A DNA stretch of 64,000 nucleotides from a virus. The stretch is from IMG/VR virus record IMGVR_UViG_3300025383_000018, positions 19,776 to 83,775 of that record; one strand, given 5' to 3'. Shown here in pieces: positions 29,801 to 35,672 of the stretch. The translations under genes were made by a program, and so were the position numbers. Every line of letters starts with the position of its first letter. Within the stretch, counting starts at the first letter, position 1. The notes under the pieces were generated by a model. That model had not been told where the DNA came from. It was given only the letters and a program-made list of their open reading frames with translations, and ran no database searches.

Positions 29801-32792
29801 AATTGGAATTCGTCCTCGTCAAAGTATGTTCATTGATAAAAATCAAGCTGTCCACGAGATGGTTGATTATATCAATAGTATACTAATAAAGAATACAATT
29901 AGTAAAGGTTTTAATCTTGCTAATTTAAGTGCAGGGGAACCTATACCTAATGTGGGACTTGGTCTTTACAATACATCTGTACCTAACTTAGAAACATTGG
30001 GATATGTAGACATTGCTATATATCCAGCCGGTTACACAGTTTTAGTTGAAAACGATAGTTCAGCAAACAATCATTGGACCATTTATACTAAACGAAGAAA
30101 CAACACTTGGCAATTAACAAGAACTCAAACTTATAATACTGCTGATTACTGGGAATTTGTAGATTGGTATGCTACAGGATTTGACCGTAGTACAAAGCCT
30201 ACATATACAATCGGCCAACCTGCAGATTTAAGTACACTATCATTGGTTACTGGTGATATTGTTAAAATTCTAAACAACGGTCAAGGGCAATGGAGTCTCA
30301 TACAGGTATTTCCTAATGTTGTTTTACCAATCGGTTTACAAAATGGAACCATACAGTTAACTTCTAATCTTTACGATTTAGAAGGCAACGGAATGGGGTT
30401 TGATAACGATAATTTTGATACTCGTGGCTTCGATCAAAACCCATCAATTGAAATTAGAAATATATTTACAGCCTTACGAGACGATATCTTTATCAATACA
30501 ATGGATAGTGATTTTGTTAGTATGTTCTTCAGCTTAATTTATTATGCATTAAAAGAACAAAAGTCTGTTGATTGGGTATTCAAAACTAGTTTTGTAAATG
30601 TATTGCATACTATTAGAAATCTGAATCAGACTCCAATTTATCGTAATGAAAATCAAGACTACTATCAGCAGTACATAGAGGAAGTTAAACCTTATCATAC
30701 CACCATACGTGAATACACATTGGATTATACTGCAATTGATAATGTTATGGGGTACGTTACTGATTATGATTTACCAGCTTACTATGATACGGTGTTTCAA
30801 AAATATCGTAGTCCAAGCGGTGAGTTTGGACAAGATATAAATCAATTACAAAATAATTTAACATATCAAGACTGGATCACTTCTTATACATATTCAGTTG
30901 GATCAATTGAAGTTATCGATGGTGGAAAAGATTATCCTACGCCACCTATCATTACTATCACTGGAAGTGCAATAGGCGATGATGCCACAGCTATACCTAT
31001 TATGCATAATGGTTCTATTGTTTCTATAGTAGTAACTTATCCTGGGTCGCATTATACTACACAACCAATAATTGGTATAAACACCAGTATATTTGGTGGT
31101 GGTGGGTTTGGTACTTCAGGATCTGGCCCTGCTGTAACAGAAGCACGTTTGTTGGCTCATTTGGTCAACAATACTACACGTAAGCTCAAAGCTACACTAG
31201 TCTATGATAGAATCAATTATGGTGCGGCACCGCTAACAGGAACAAGATTAACTGCTGATAACATCAATGTTAAAGCAGGTAATAAAACAATTACAGCAGA
31301 TGCCACACAACTGGTTACACCTGGCGTAAGAGCCCTGACTATTACTGCAGACAATTATAACACAGTTGCATTACCATTGGATACAACACTGTCTGAGTTT
31401 GATTTAACAACTGATGTAGGTTTCTTTGCAGACAGTGCGTCATTGACCACAGACCAGAATTATATAATAGAAAAAATTACTGCACCTGCAAATGATAGAA
31501 TACGTGCATTTTATCAGCCTACTTTAGGTATGCCAGGTTTGGATTACAGTTTACTACAATCCGGGATAGATTATCCTGGTGTTATAGTAGAAGGACCTTT
31601 GTATACAGATAACGGCGGTTTTGGACAAGGCGGATTTGATATTTCATCATTTGATGGACTGATATTAAATCCTGACGGTACAGTTAGCATCAGCGATTCG
31701 TTGTTAGATTCAGTAATAGAGTCAAAATATACTGATTCTTCATTAGGCTATAGACCTGACGATGTTATTGTTGACGGCGGTGGATATGTTGATACATATA
31801 GCAGTCACGCTCCGGAAGAACTAATACCAGGCAGGGTATATGATACGTTGGATATGAGAATTAGTACCATTGCCAGTAACGGTGACGGTATTGCCACTAG
31901 CTTTGTTATTACTTCTATTATCATTAACGATCCTGGATTGGGATACGGAAATGTAAGAGTATTGTTAGAAAATACCTATACCGCTAACCTTACTGCAGAT
32001 GATACTAGAATACTATTCCCATTTGGTGGTAACACAATAACATCCGACGAAACTGATCTTTCCAGTGATGAGATTTCAACTACTACAGTTATAACAAACA
32101 ATGCAACTGCAACGTTTGACGGAAACGGTAGTATTATCAGTATTACGCCAGACGATCCAACAGTTATCTATCATACAGCACCGACTGTTGTAATATTAGG
32201 AGCTAATACTAGCCCAGCAAACGCTACAGTTGTAATGACTGCTGCAAGTTTTGTTACTTTTGATTACAGAATATTCAAATCAATGAATGATGAATATCAG
32301 TATTTGAGAATACCAAAAACCAATAGCACAGCCAATTTAACTGCAGATTTAGGATTACTGGACACAGTTATTCAAGTAGACGATGTTACTAGACTGCCAA
32401 TTCCATCAGTGGGATCGCAAGGACTTAGACCTGGCGTAGTGTTCATTAACGGTGAAAGAATAACCTACTGGACTGTGGATAATTCCACAAATACGCTCAG
32501 TAATATTCGAAGAGCAACTGCAGGCACTGGCGCAAATGTACATTTAGCTGGTTCGAGAATGATTGACGGCAGTGTATTCCAAGTAGTCCCGCAAAGTGCT
32601 CACACTTCTTATACTCCAGTGGCCAACAATACTGTTACGACTACTGCAGGCAAAACTTATACTTTAGCAGAAGGTCATACTTATCAGCAAAGTAAACTTT
32701 GGTTGAATACCAATTACGGAATAACTCCAACGGATGGCACAGGATTGTTTGAAAGCACACAAATACAAGCCGAATTCATCAAAGATAATTAA
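20847..32792 (+). CDS. Giant baseplate protein (gp7-like N-terminus) with seven FG-GAP repeats
   Basis: 3981 residues in one uninterrupted frame. The N-terminus (SGYVGRKFAPGFESITNYI, then FINFTHYYWVPEGPDSVFV) fits the wedge protein that follows gp6 in T4-like aquatic phages. T4 gp7 has only 1032 residues. Seven FG-GAP-type units, each FGxSV...xxVGAP..., lie at about residues 2060, 2120, 2170, 2295, 2415, 2555 and 2650. That is the count of an integrin-type seven-bladed propeller, with other domains inserted between blades. A further domain with VIDGGKDYPTPPIITITG lies near 3350, and a C-terminal domain (about 3810-3910) includes GVVFINGERITYW. No separate gp8, gp9 or gp10 gene is seen, so their roles may be merged here. 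Wedge and cell-contact functions are inferred. Confidence 0.75.
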   Translation: MPITKTVNLLPGTFQSETNKKFLNATLDQLVTESNLKTISGYVGRKFAPGFESITNYIREPDLTRATYQLEPSVAVTDPATQDIEFHVTYPEVLQQISYFGGNVTNQSRLWDSEYYSYDPHINLDAFINFTHYYWVPEGPDSVFVSAGNIYLNSEITVFPIDSQGVYNFSNWNQIANPDLVLAKGYAYNFHVNQPGKPFWIQNVIGEFGTHPNIAGVTNNGIDTGTITFVVPTDATQGTYYYQDGVVTSEQGTIRIIDPAVNTINVETDILGQTRYISPNAVEFVNGLKVRFDNTVIPETYQNKEYYVEGVGTGIKLVDVQTLLNAETGSLGSTVKDYITINRASSDVNPWSTNNRWFHQDVITGSNVPTVPLTADETVYPYPLAANLTADTDFITADQTERSSPQLKGLARANRPIIEFEADLKLYNFGTTGITPVTLLDTTVTEPFLTLEGSKVKSVNGIVTTTIDGVPLTNGMTVIFAAMQNPKTPETVWKINFVDEIGIANTDVKTIHLSSVTAATENTSVTVTSGLKNSGSYYYNGVNWIRAQQKTSVNQPPMFDVFDVNGVSFGDTAVYPGSNSSAFFGTKIFSYGVGTGVADKELGFPLVYKNINNIGDIEFVNNFDNDTFVYTVDKVNYTDKVNRGYLYKNEGSSSFEKLNVWRTVVEHSKQYQDISYIFDGITNSFAIDVPPATDAIIPSLLVFVNYQKLTVARYTVTAGPNNTQIVVIDSTILKDSDRIDILVYSTQVSQFGTYEVPGNLNFNAQNAVLTTPTLGDMRNHINKLTQNSTKFLGRYPGVSNLRNIDVVGQGGTILQQSGPVTLASMFLTDDKLNFVNSIKTAQFEYARFKNKFITFAGNSNQLVFNTAAESVDYILKQINKAKNKTFPWYHSDMVPYGDNKTITTHKVIEAAIRNYEISSIFSPTTLSSRAILVYHNGSQLLLNRDYTFMTNSAGVSLSSSVTLAIGDLIEVVEYLSTDGNYIPETPSKLGLYPKYKPGIVTDTTYLTTQQFIQGHDGSLTPVFNDFRDSLLLELEKRIYNNIKAVYDESIVNVYSVKPGKFRTNTYSPKDFNLILSRGYLPWANSNQLDYTTNSTTDLSNPFTFNYGGSIDTVNGETLPGSWRACYEYFYDTQHPDSAPWEMLGFTEKPSWWNTQYGPAPYTSGNKILWDDLEAGYIAQGPRQGIDPVFSRPGLSAIIPVDDSGNRIPPLGLLTNDTITDHFVQNWQVGQYSPVETAWRNSSEYAYDVQIALALTSPAKYFGLGVAVHKCRYNYDLGQFLLDTTNFRLTPADIDINGYTDLSGNVTRAAGYLNWIADYQTHLGILSSATLQRYAQNYTVQLSYRMAGFSGKQFLKILAEQNSPNSISDSVIIPEEDYSLVLNKSTPIGNPRYSAVSVEKTSDGFKVTGYDTFNPYFTVVIPNTTGNSYEISVLKESAAYYTEFTNYKIAVPYGTTFSTVQQLVGFLSGYEQFLTLQGFRFNYFDTDLEQIRNWALSVNELLFWVQQNWAVGSLIVLSPFADRVEFGRADGVVDKISNSFYGNKIMNQNFITLDPDSYKVVRDDNLFVLATNSKSADMIAFLDLSVVQYEHAIILNNKTQFNDLIYDPALGQRQFRLKLVGSKTNGWTGILNPQGFVYNNDVVQLWAAGNDYLKGDLVQYKNFYYTASKDIPATSTFTFADWLPYDKNRMNTGLMNNFATNASMGRHFYDTDHVNLQSDFAQYALGLIGYRNRSYLTELGLDDTTQVKFYQGFIKEKGTHNAINALADVSFNSQESNSIAVNEEWAFRLGSYGSLETNQYVEIVLDENYTLNNPTSLQVVDNATVVYANLYTSGTGVHKTSATDKVWTSPFFLTRTTDSDYTNDIQTAGFVNLDDVDYTIFDLTDTSTLSGKVEEIGAGNIIWCAVDYTKDWNVYRVNESTTNVVKITNALNGRVLMKTDGYHGLKENDTVLVSNSSQFDGFYKIERVESLTSFVVKYNGDLTGFSGTTESDGLHKLVSLRFNEPSDVISYTPVNGWTANSKVWINDNTANNNWAVYNKTDPWQPILSFATESPYAGANFGTSVKLSADNKLAIVGAPGYANGTGALVEYLYAYSTTTGKLAENSTIIGSAQNTAGMGTSLALGSNHIVTGAPGSSDGSGYVYVYTKNFLGVITQQQILGPTTTNSSEFGTSVAISEDAHWMYVGAPGEKAVYAYQWFSNLTSSSQTFSATTGSDTQYMITDFTIAGPEFLTATVITSLESYTLVYGTGFTVSGTTLTFVNPVPAGTLIVRQQPGYQLKDKIFYNNGDNNFGYSIATTTDGRQIAVGAPTDNGEAGSVSIYDRTVEQFLGNGIETKFSSPRELVYTDRVYVNDILQTYGTDYTIYSVSGYPTHHSEFEFTVAPPQNSIVTIETNQFKLLKRFSNPAGTKAQLGFSVDIDATDSTVYAGAPHANTNRYYAGQVYRYVNQARVYGTITGKVQNPTVTPGNSIRINDFEIIFIYSDLDSTVTAINNHFIPGLSAANVNGYLQLTTTATADSNKIRILPGMGNSIQDLGLDVFVQVEIINNPTNNAYDLFGQNVKINPSNNVLAVSSTAAITSEVTIFDTDHIATTFDSGSMVFVDEVISGGVWMFSYLANSKNDIADPGVFAFVQQINPYSSGINPSLQPYVNFGSAIDFNSTEMIIGSNFDNTYGTAAGRIYQFSNPAGLLGWDVYTAEEPEVDINSIVKAFVYSDKSQTITHTLDYIDPAKGKILGIAEQDISYKVAHDPGVYNHGTNGTVTLDSAFHWDSNEVGKVWWDLSTVRFLNYEQGSIQYRTTNWGGTFPGSSIDVYEWVESMYPPSQYVATGGDGTPKYPDNSAYSTVNYVDPETNQTIVKYYYWVKDKSTVDVKLKNRTAPVSAIASYIKDPKNSGVEYFAAIRNDSIAIYNLAGTATGKDTILHIDYSTRTDADNIIHSEFVLLSETNSRADDIPTAIYNKLVDSVSGIDAFGNQVPDPLLPVQTRYGIGIRPRQSMFIDKNQAVHEMVDYINSILIKNTISKGFNLANLSAGEPIPNVGLGLYNTSVPNLETLGYVDIAIYPAGYTVLVENDSSANNHWTIYTKRRNNTWQLTRTQTYNTADYWEFVDWYATGFDRSTKPTYTIGQPADLSTLSLVTGDIVKILNNGQGQWSLIQVFPNVVLPIGLQNGTIQLTSNLYDLEGNGMGFDNDNFDTRGFDQNPSIEIRNIFTALRDDIFINTMDSDFVSMFFSLIYYALKEQKSVDWVFKTSFVNVLHTIRNLNQTPIYRNENQDYYQQYIEEVKPYHTTIREYTLDYTAIDNVMGYVTDYDLPAYYDTVFQKYRSPSGEFGQDINQLQNNLTYQDWITSYTYSVGSIEVIDGGKDYPTPPIITITGSAIGDDATAIPIMHNGSIVSIVVTYPGSHYTTQPIIGINTSIFGGGGFGTSGSGPAVTEARLLAHLVNNTTRKLKATLVYDRINYGAAPLTGTRLTADNINVKAGNKTITADATQLVTPGVRALTITADNYNTVALPLDTTLSEFDLTTDVGFFADSASLTTDQNYIIEKITAPANDRIRAFYQPTLGMPGLDYSLLQSGIDYPGVIVEGPLYTDNGGFGQGGFDISSFDGLILNPDGTVSISDSLLDSVIESKYTDSSLGYRPDDVIVDGGGYVDTYSSHAPEELIPGRVYDTLDMRISTIASNGDGIATSFVITSIIINDPGLGYGNVRVLLENTYTANLTADDTRILFPFGGNTITSDETDLSSDEISTTTVITNNATATFDGNGSIISITPDDPTVIYHTAPTVVILGANTSPANATVVMTAASFVTFDYRIFKSMNDEYQYLRIPKTNSTANLTADLGLLDTVIQVDDVTRLPIPSVGSQGLRPGVVFINGERITYWTVDNSTNTLSNIRRATAGTGANVHLAGSRMIDGSVFQVVPQSAHTSYTPVANNTVTTTAGKTYTLAEGHTYQQSKLWLNTNYGITPTDGTGLFESTQIQAEFIKDN

Positions 32793-32800
32793 AATAAATA
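32793..32800 (+). promoter_or_regulatory. Putative late promoter (AATAAATA)
   Basis: AATAAATACA directly after the giant gene stop and 21 bases before the next ATG; 7 of 8 late-box positions. Confidence 0.5.
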
Positions 32801-32821
32801 CACTATAACCTAGGAAAATCA

Positions 32822-33193
32822 ATGGCATATACAGATACATTTTTAGCAGATGCAAATTACCCAGCTGGCACAGTTGTGGTCTACGGCGGAGCTAACGAAG
32901 TTACTACCAGCAGTTTATTTGGTGATACTTCAGTTGCCGGTGTGATTGCATCTAGTGCAGGCACACAAGCCACAGTGGTATTAAAAGGCCGTACAACTAT
33001 AATGGTTATGGGACCAGTCAATCAAGGCGATTTATTGGTAGTAGCGGATAATTCAGGACTAGCGAAAAGTCTCCAAACATATAACACATTGGCTCTTAGT
33101 TTTACTATTGATATGGCCAATAGTGTATTTGCTAAAAGTTTAGTAACTGATGCTGGTACTGGTGCCAGAATGATACCAGCAGTGGTTCTGTAA
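32822..33193 (+). CDS. Small virion structural protein
   Basis: 123 residues. The segments YPAGTVVVYGGANEVTTSSLFG, split here as YPAGTVVVYGG and NEVTTSSLFGD, then TSVAGVIASS and VVLKGRTTIMVMGPVNQGDLL match a beta-rich module known to me from phage fibres and virion surface proteins, where a short domain with the pattern SVAGV...L.GR..V.V.GPV.KGDLLV recurs. Here it stands alone between the giant baseplate protein and the fibres. A role in the virion is likely from context. The exact place is unknown. Confidence 0.6.
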   Translation: MAYTDTFLADANYPAGTVVVYGGANEVTTSSLFGDTSVAGVIASSAGTQATVVLKGRTTIMVMGPVNQGDLLVVADNSGLAKSLQTYNTLALSFTIDMANSVFAKSLVTDAGTGARMIPAVVL

Positions 33194-33209
33194 AACACCT
33201 TAAAACCCT

Positions 33210-33217
33210 GATAAATA
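33210..33217 (+). promoter_or_regulatory. Putative late promoter (GATAAATA)
   Basis: GATAAATAAA just four bases before the ATG at 33222. If used, the transcript would start at or inside that ATG, so it may mainly serve the gene at 33378. Confidence 0.4.
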
Positions 33218-33221
33218 AAAG

Positions 33222-33374
33222 ATGGAATCAAACAAAGAACAACCTAACACCCAAAACCAGCAGACAACGAACGAATCTACTCGTCCAAATGAGTCTACTG
33301 GTATATATGTACGAGGATTCGTAAAGATCAGTGATCCTGAATCAGGTGAAGTTCTAGTAGAGACAAACGGATAA
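33222..33374 (+). CDS. 50-residue protein with a motif duplicated in its neighbour
   Basis: ATG at 33222 to TAA at 33374. The first 27 residues are Gln/Asn/Thr-rich and unstructured. The rest (YVRGFVKISDPESGEVLVE) mirrors the start of the next protein (IQGHIKITDPSTGEVFIDK). The two genes are three bases apart, so the small one probably arose by partial duplication, and both may use this segment to bind the same partner. The function is not recognised. It was missed by length cut-offs but has a clear coding pattern. Confidence 0.6.
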   Translation: MESNKEQPNTQNQQTTNESTRPNESTGIYVRGFVKISDPESGEVLVETNG

Positions 33375-33377
33375 ACT

Positions 33378-33971
33378 ATGCTAGATAAAACAAATACAAT
33401 AATTCAAGGGCACATTAAAATCACTGATCCCTCTACAGGTGAGGTTTTTATTGATAAAGATAATGCTATTCATTATGAAAATATGAGTGAAGCTCTTGCT
33501 CAGAGCTTGGCCAATAAAGGATTGGGCATTATTACAAATATGGCTTTTGGTAATGGAGCCACTGCAGTAGACGGTACTGGTATTATTACTTACTTGCCCA
33601 CTAATACATTTGGGCAAACTGCTACATTATACAATCAAACTTACCAAAAAGTAGTTGATAATACCAGTGCGTTAAACACAGATCCTGCAAGAAATTACAT
33701 ACAAGTTCGACATACCCCTGGTTTAATTTATACTGATTTGTTTATCAGTTGTTATTTAGATTATGCAGAACCAACAGGGCAATCGGCATTTGATAACAGC
33801 AGTACAATGCAAGGCACTTATGTATTTGACGAATTAGGGTTGATCAGCAGTAGTGGCAGATTGTTGTCACACGTGGTTTTTCATCCAGTGCAAAAAGCAT
33901 TGAACAGATTAATACAAGTAGATTACACAATCAGAATCCAAACACTGACCAACTTGAGCAGTAATTTGTAA
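33378..33971 (+). CDS. Virion/baseplate-associated protein of unknown function
   Basis: 197 residues. It starts with the IKITDPSTGEVF motif, then ENMSEALAQSLANKG and a beta-rich body with YVFDELGLISSSGRLLSHVVFHP near 145-170. The pattern resembles proteins next to fibre genes in T4-like aquatic phages, where a small baseplate-to-fibre connector is expected. I cannot name the family. It lies between the giant baseplate protein and the first fibre, on the late strand. Confidence 0.55.
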   Translation: MLDKTNTIIQGHIKITDPSTGEVFIDKDNAIHYENMSEALAQSLANKGLGIITNMAFGNGATAVDGTGIITYLPTNTFGQTATLYNQTYQKVVDNTSALNTDPARNYIQVRHTPGLIYTDLFISCYLDYAEPTGQSAFDNSSTMQGTYVFDELGLISSSGRLLSHVVFHPVQKALNRLIQVDYTIRIQTLTNLSSNL

Positions 33972-33981
33972 TGTGTAACTC

Positions 33982-33989
33982 AATAAATA
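33982..33989 (+). promoter_or_regulatory. Putative late promoter (AATAAATA)
   Basis: CAATAAATAA, 19 bases before the first fibre gene; 7 of 8 late-box positions. Confidence 0.45.
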
Positions 33990-34008
33990 AACAAAATGGA
34001 CTAAAACA

Positions 34009-35271
34009 ATGTCGTATACAATAAATTTAACCGATGGCACAACACTATCTACTATAGCAGATGGTACAGTTGATAACACTTCTACCAGTTTAGTACTGAT
34101 TGGTAAAAACTTTTCCGGTTACGGACAATTTCTTAACGACAATCTAGTTCACTTACTAGAAAACAGCAGTGCAAGCACACAACCAGCTCCAGCTTTGGCG
34201 GGACAATTGTGGTGGGATAATATTAATAATAATCTTAATGTTTGTACAGATGGTGTACACTTCAAAACATTGGGCAGTACTACCAGCAGTAGTAGCCAAC
34301 CATTGAATCCTGTAACTGGAAATGCGTGGTGGGATACTGTTAACAATCAACTTAATGTATGGAATGGTTCTTCGTGGGTTCTAGTAGGCCCAGCATTTAC
34401 TACTACAAACGGAACAAGCGGTACAATTGTAACTACCATCGTAGATACACAAGTTCCTCCAGTTAGCCATACTGCAGTAGAATTATTTGTTGGTAATCAA
34501 TTGGTTGCTATTTTTAGCGGTACACCAAATGTGTATACTCCAGCAACTCCTATTTCAGGTTTTTCAACCATTAAACCTGGTATTAATTTAATTGATCCAG
34601 GTGTATTACCTGGTTCTTCTTTTTATGGCACAGTTACTCGTGCAAGTGATGCAGACTTATTTGGCAATGTTGCACCAAGTCAGTATGCAAGAGTTGATCA
34701 AACAAACACATTCACACATCAAAATACTTTTTCAGCAAACGCCACTTTCAGTAGTCCAGTGATACTGAATGGTGGAGTAGTAGCCGGCGGTAGATTAGGC
34801 CCGTCTGGCTATGCGCTGACTAGTACAGGCACAGGTGTTACTTGGGCTAATGTATCCACAGGAGGTGGCGGCGGGCCTGGCGGAAGTGGTCCACAAGGCC
34901 CACAAGGCCCACAAGGCCCTTCAGGTCCTTCGGGTGCAGCTAGCACAGTAGCCGGACCATCTGGCCCAAGCGGCCCTCCTGGTCCCCAAGGAACGTATGT
35001 TGGTACCACTAGCCATGGTTATTGGCGGTTAAATAACGGTCTTTTAATCCAGTGGGGAAATATTAACACTGATGCAGATGGCCCACAAAATGAAACAGTT
35101 ACTTTTCCTGTTGCATTTAATATAATTGTATCTGGGCTAGTAAGCCCGTACGCAGGACCTGGCGGAGTAGGGCAAGGCCCGTTTTACTTCAATAATTTCA
35201 CTGGCACAGGGTGTACTATAAATACCACCGGTACTAAAGGTTTGGCATCTTGGCTAGTTATCGGCTATTAA
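34009..35271 (+). CDS. Tail fibre 1, collagen-like
   Basis: 420 residues. The N-terminal attachment domain has INLTDGTTLSTIADGTVDN, VHLLENSSA and AGQLWWDNINNNLNV, and is paralogous to the start of the third gene downstream. A beta-rich shaft follows, then the module [13 protein letters not shown], a short Gly-Pro-Gln/Ser collagen-like stretch (about 290-328) and a C-terminal knob of about 90 residues (SHGYWRLNNGLLIQWGN). Collagen-like repeats trimerise fibres. The knob probably contacts the host. It is part of a cluster of three fibre/spike genes that share modules. Confidence 0.8.
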   Translation: MSYTINLTDGTTLSTIADGTVDNTSTSLVLIGKNFSGYGQFLNDNLVHLLENSSASTQPAPALAGQLWWDNINNNLNVCTDGVHFKTLGSTTSSSSQPLNPVTGNAWWDTVNNQLNVWNGSSWVLVGPAFTTTNGTSGTIVTTIVDTQVPPVSHTAVELFVGNQLVAIFSGTPNVYTPATPISGFSTIKPGINLIDPGVLPGSSFYGTVTRASDADLFGNVAPSQYARVDQTNTFTHQNTFSANATFSSPVILNGGVVAGGRLGPSGYALTSTGTGVTWANVSTGGGGGPGGSGPQGPQGPQGPSGPSGAASTVAGPSGPSGPPGPQGTYVGTTSHGYWRLNNGLLIQWGNINTDADGPQNETVTFPVAFNIIVSGLVSPYAGPGGVGQGPFYFNNFTGTGCTINTTGTKGLASWLVIGY

Positions 35272-35285
35272 TTTAAGGAACAATT

Positions 35286-35663
35286 GTGACAATTTCATAC
35301 TCTCCATCAACTAAAGGATTTTATAGTAGTGATATTAACTATATCAATCCAATCCCCAACGATACTATAGCAATATCCGACGAACTCCATCTAGAATTAC
35401 TAGTTGGTATGGCAACATATGGCAATGCTATTGTAGTAGCCAATGGAGTCGTTAGTTTAAGTCCAGTAATTGTTAGCAACGATGCATTGGCAGCAAAAGC
35501 TAGATCTAAACGTAATCAATTGATATCACAAACAGATTGGACACAAGCAGGTGATGTGCCAGAAGCTATAAAAACTAAATGGGCTGCCTATCGTCAAGCA
35601 CTTCGTGATATTCCGCAACAAGCAGGATTTCCAAATAACATAACTTGGCCTACGAGCCCTTAA
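35286..35663 (+). CDS. Phage tail assembly chaperone-like protein
   Basis: 125 residues from a GTG start 15 bases after the fibre stop. The C-terminal half (KRNQLISQTDWTQ, then WAAYRQALRDIPQQAGFPNN, ending in ITWPTSP) is the widespread phage tail-fibre assembly chaperone pattern. These proteins help a neighbouring fibre to fold and attach, and one of the two flanking fibres is the likely client. The N-terminal half has a Pro-rich beta segment (INYINPIPNDTIAI). Confidence 0.75.
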   Translation: MTISYSPSTKGFYSSDINYINPIPNDTIAISDELHLELLVGMATYGNAIVVANGVVSLSPVIVSNDALAAKARSKRNQLISQTDWTQAGDVPEAIKTKWAAYRQALRDIPQQAGFPNNITWPTSP

Positions 35664-35672
35664 TATCTTACT

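Noticed and set aside
34809-35009. Minus-strand open frame rich in Gly and Pro
   Set aside because: It is the reverse reading of the collagen-like repeats. The same applies to the open frames at 38657-39028 and 38710-38901 and the plus frame at 38593-38931.
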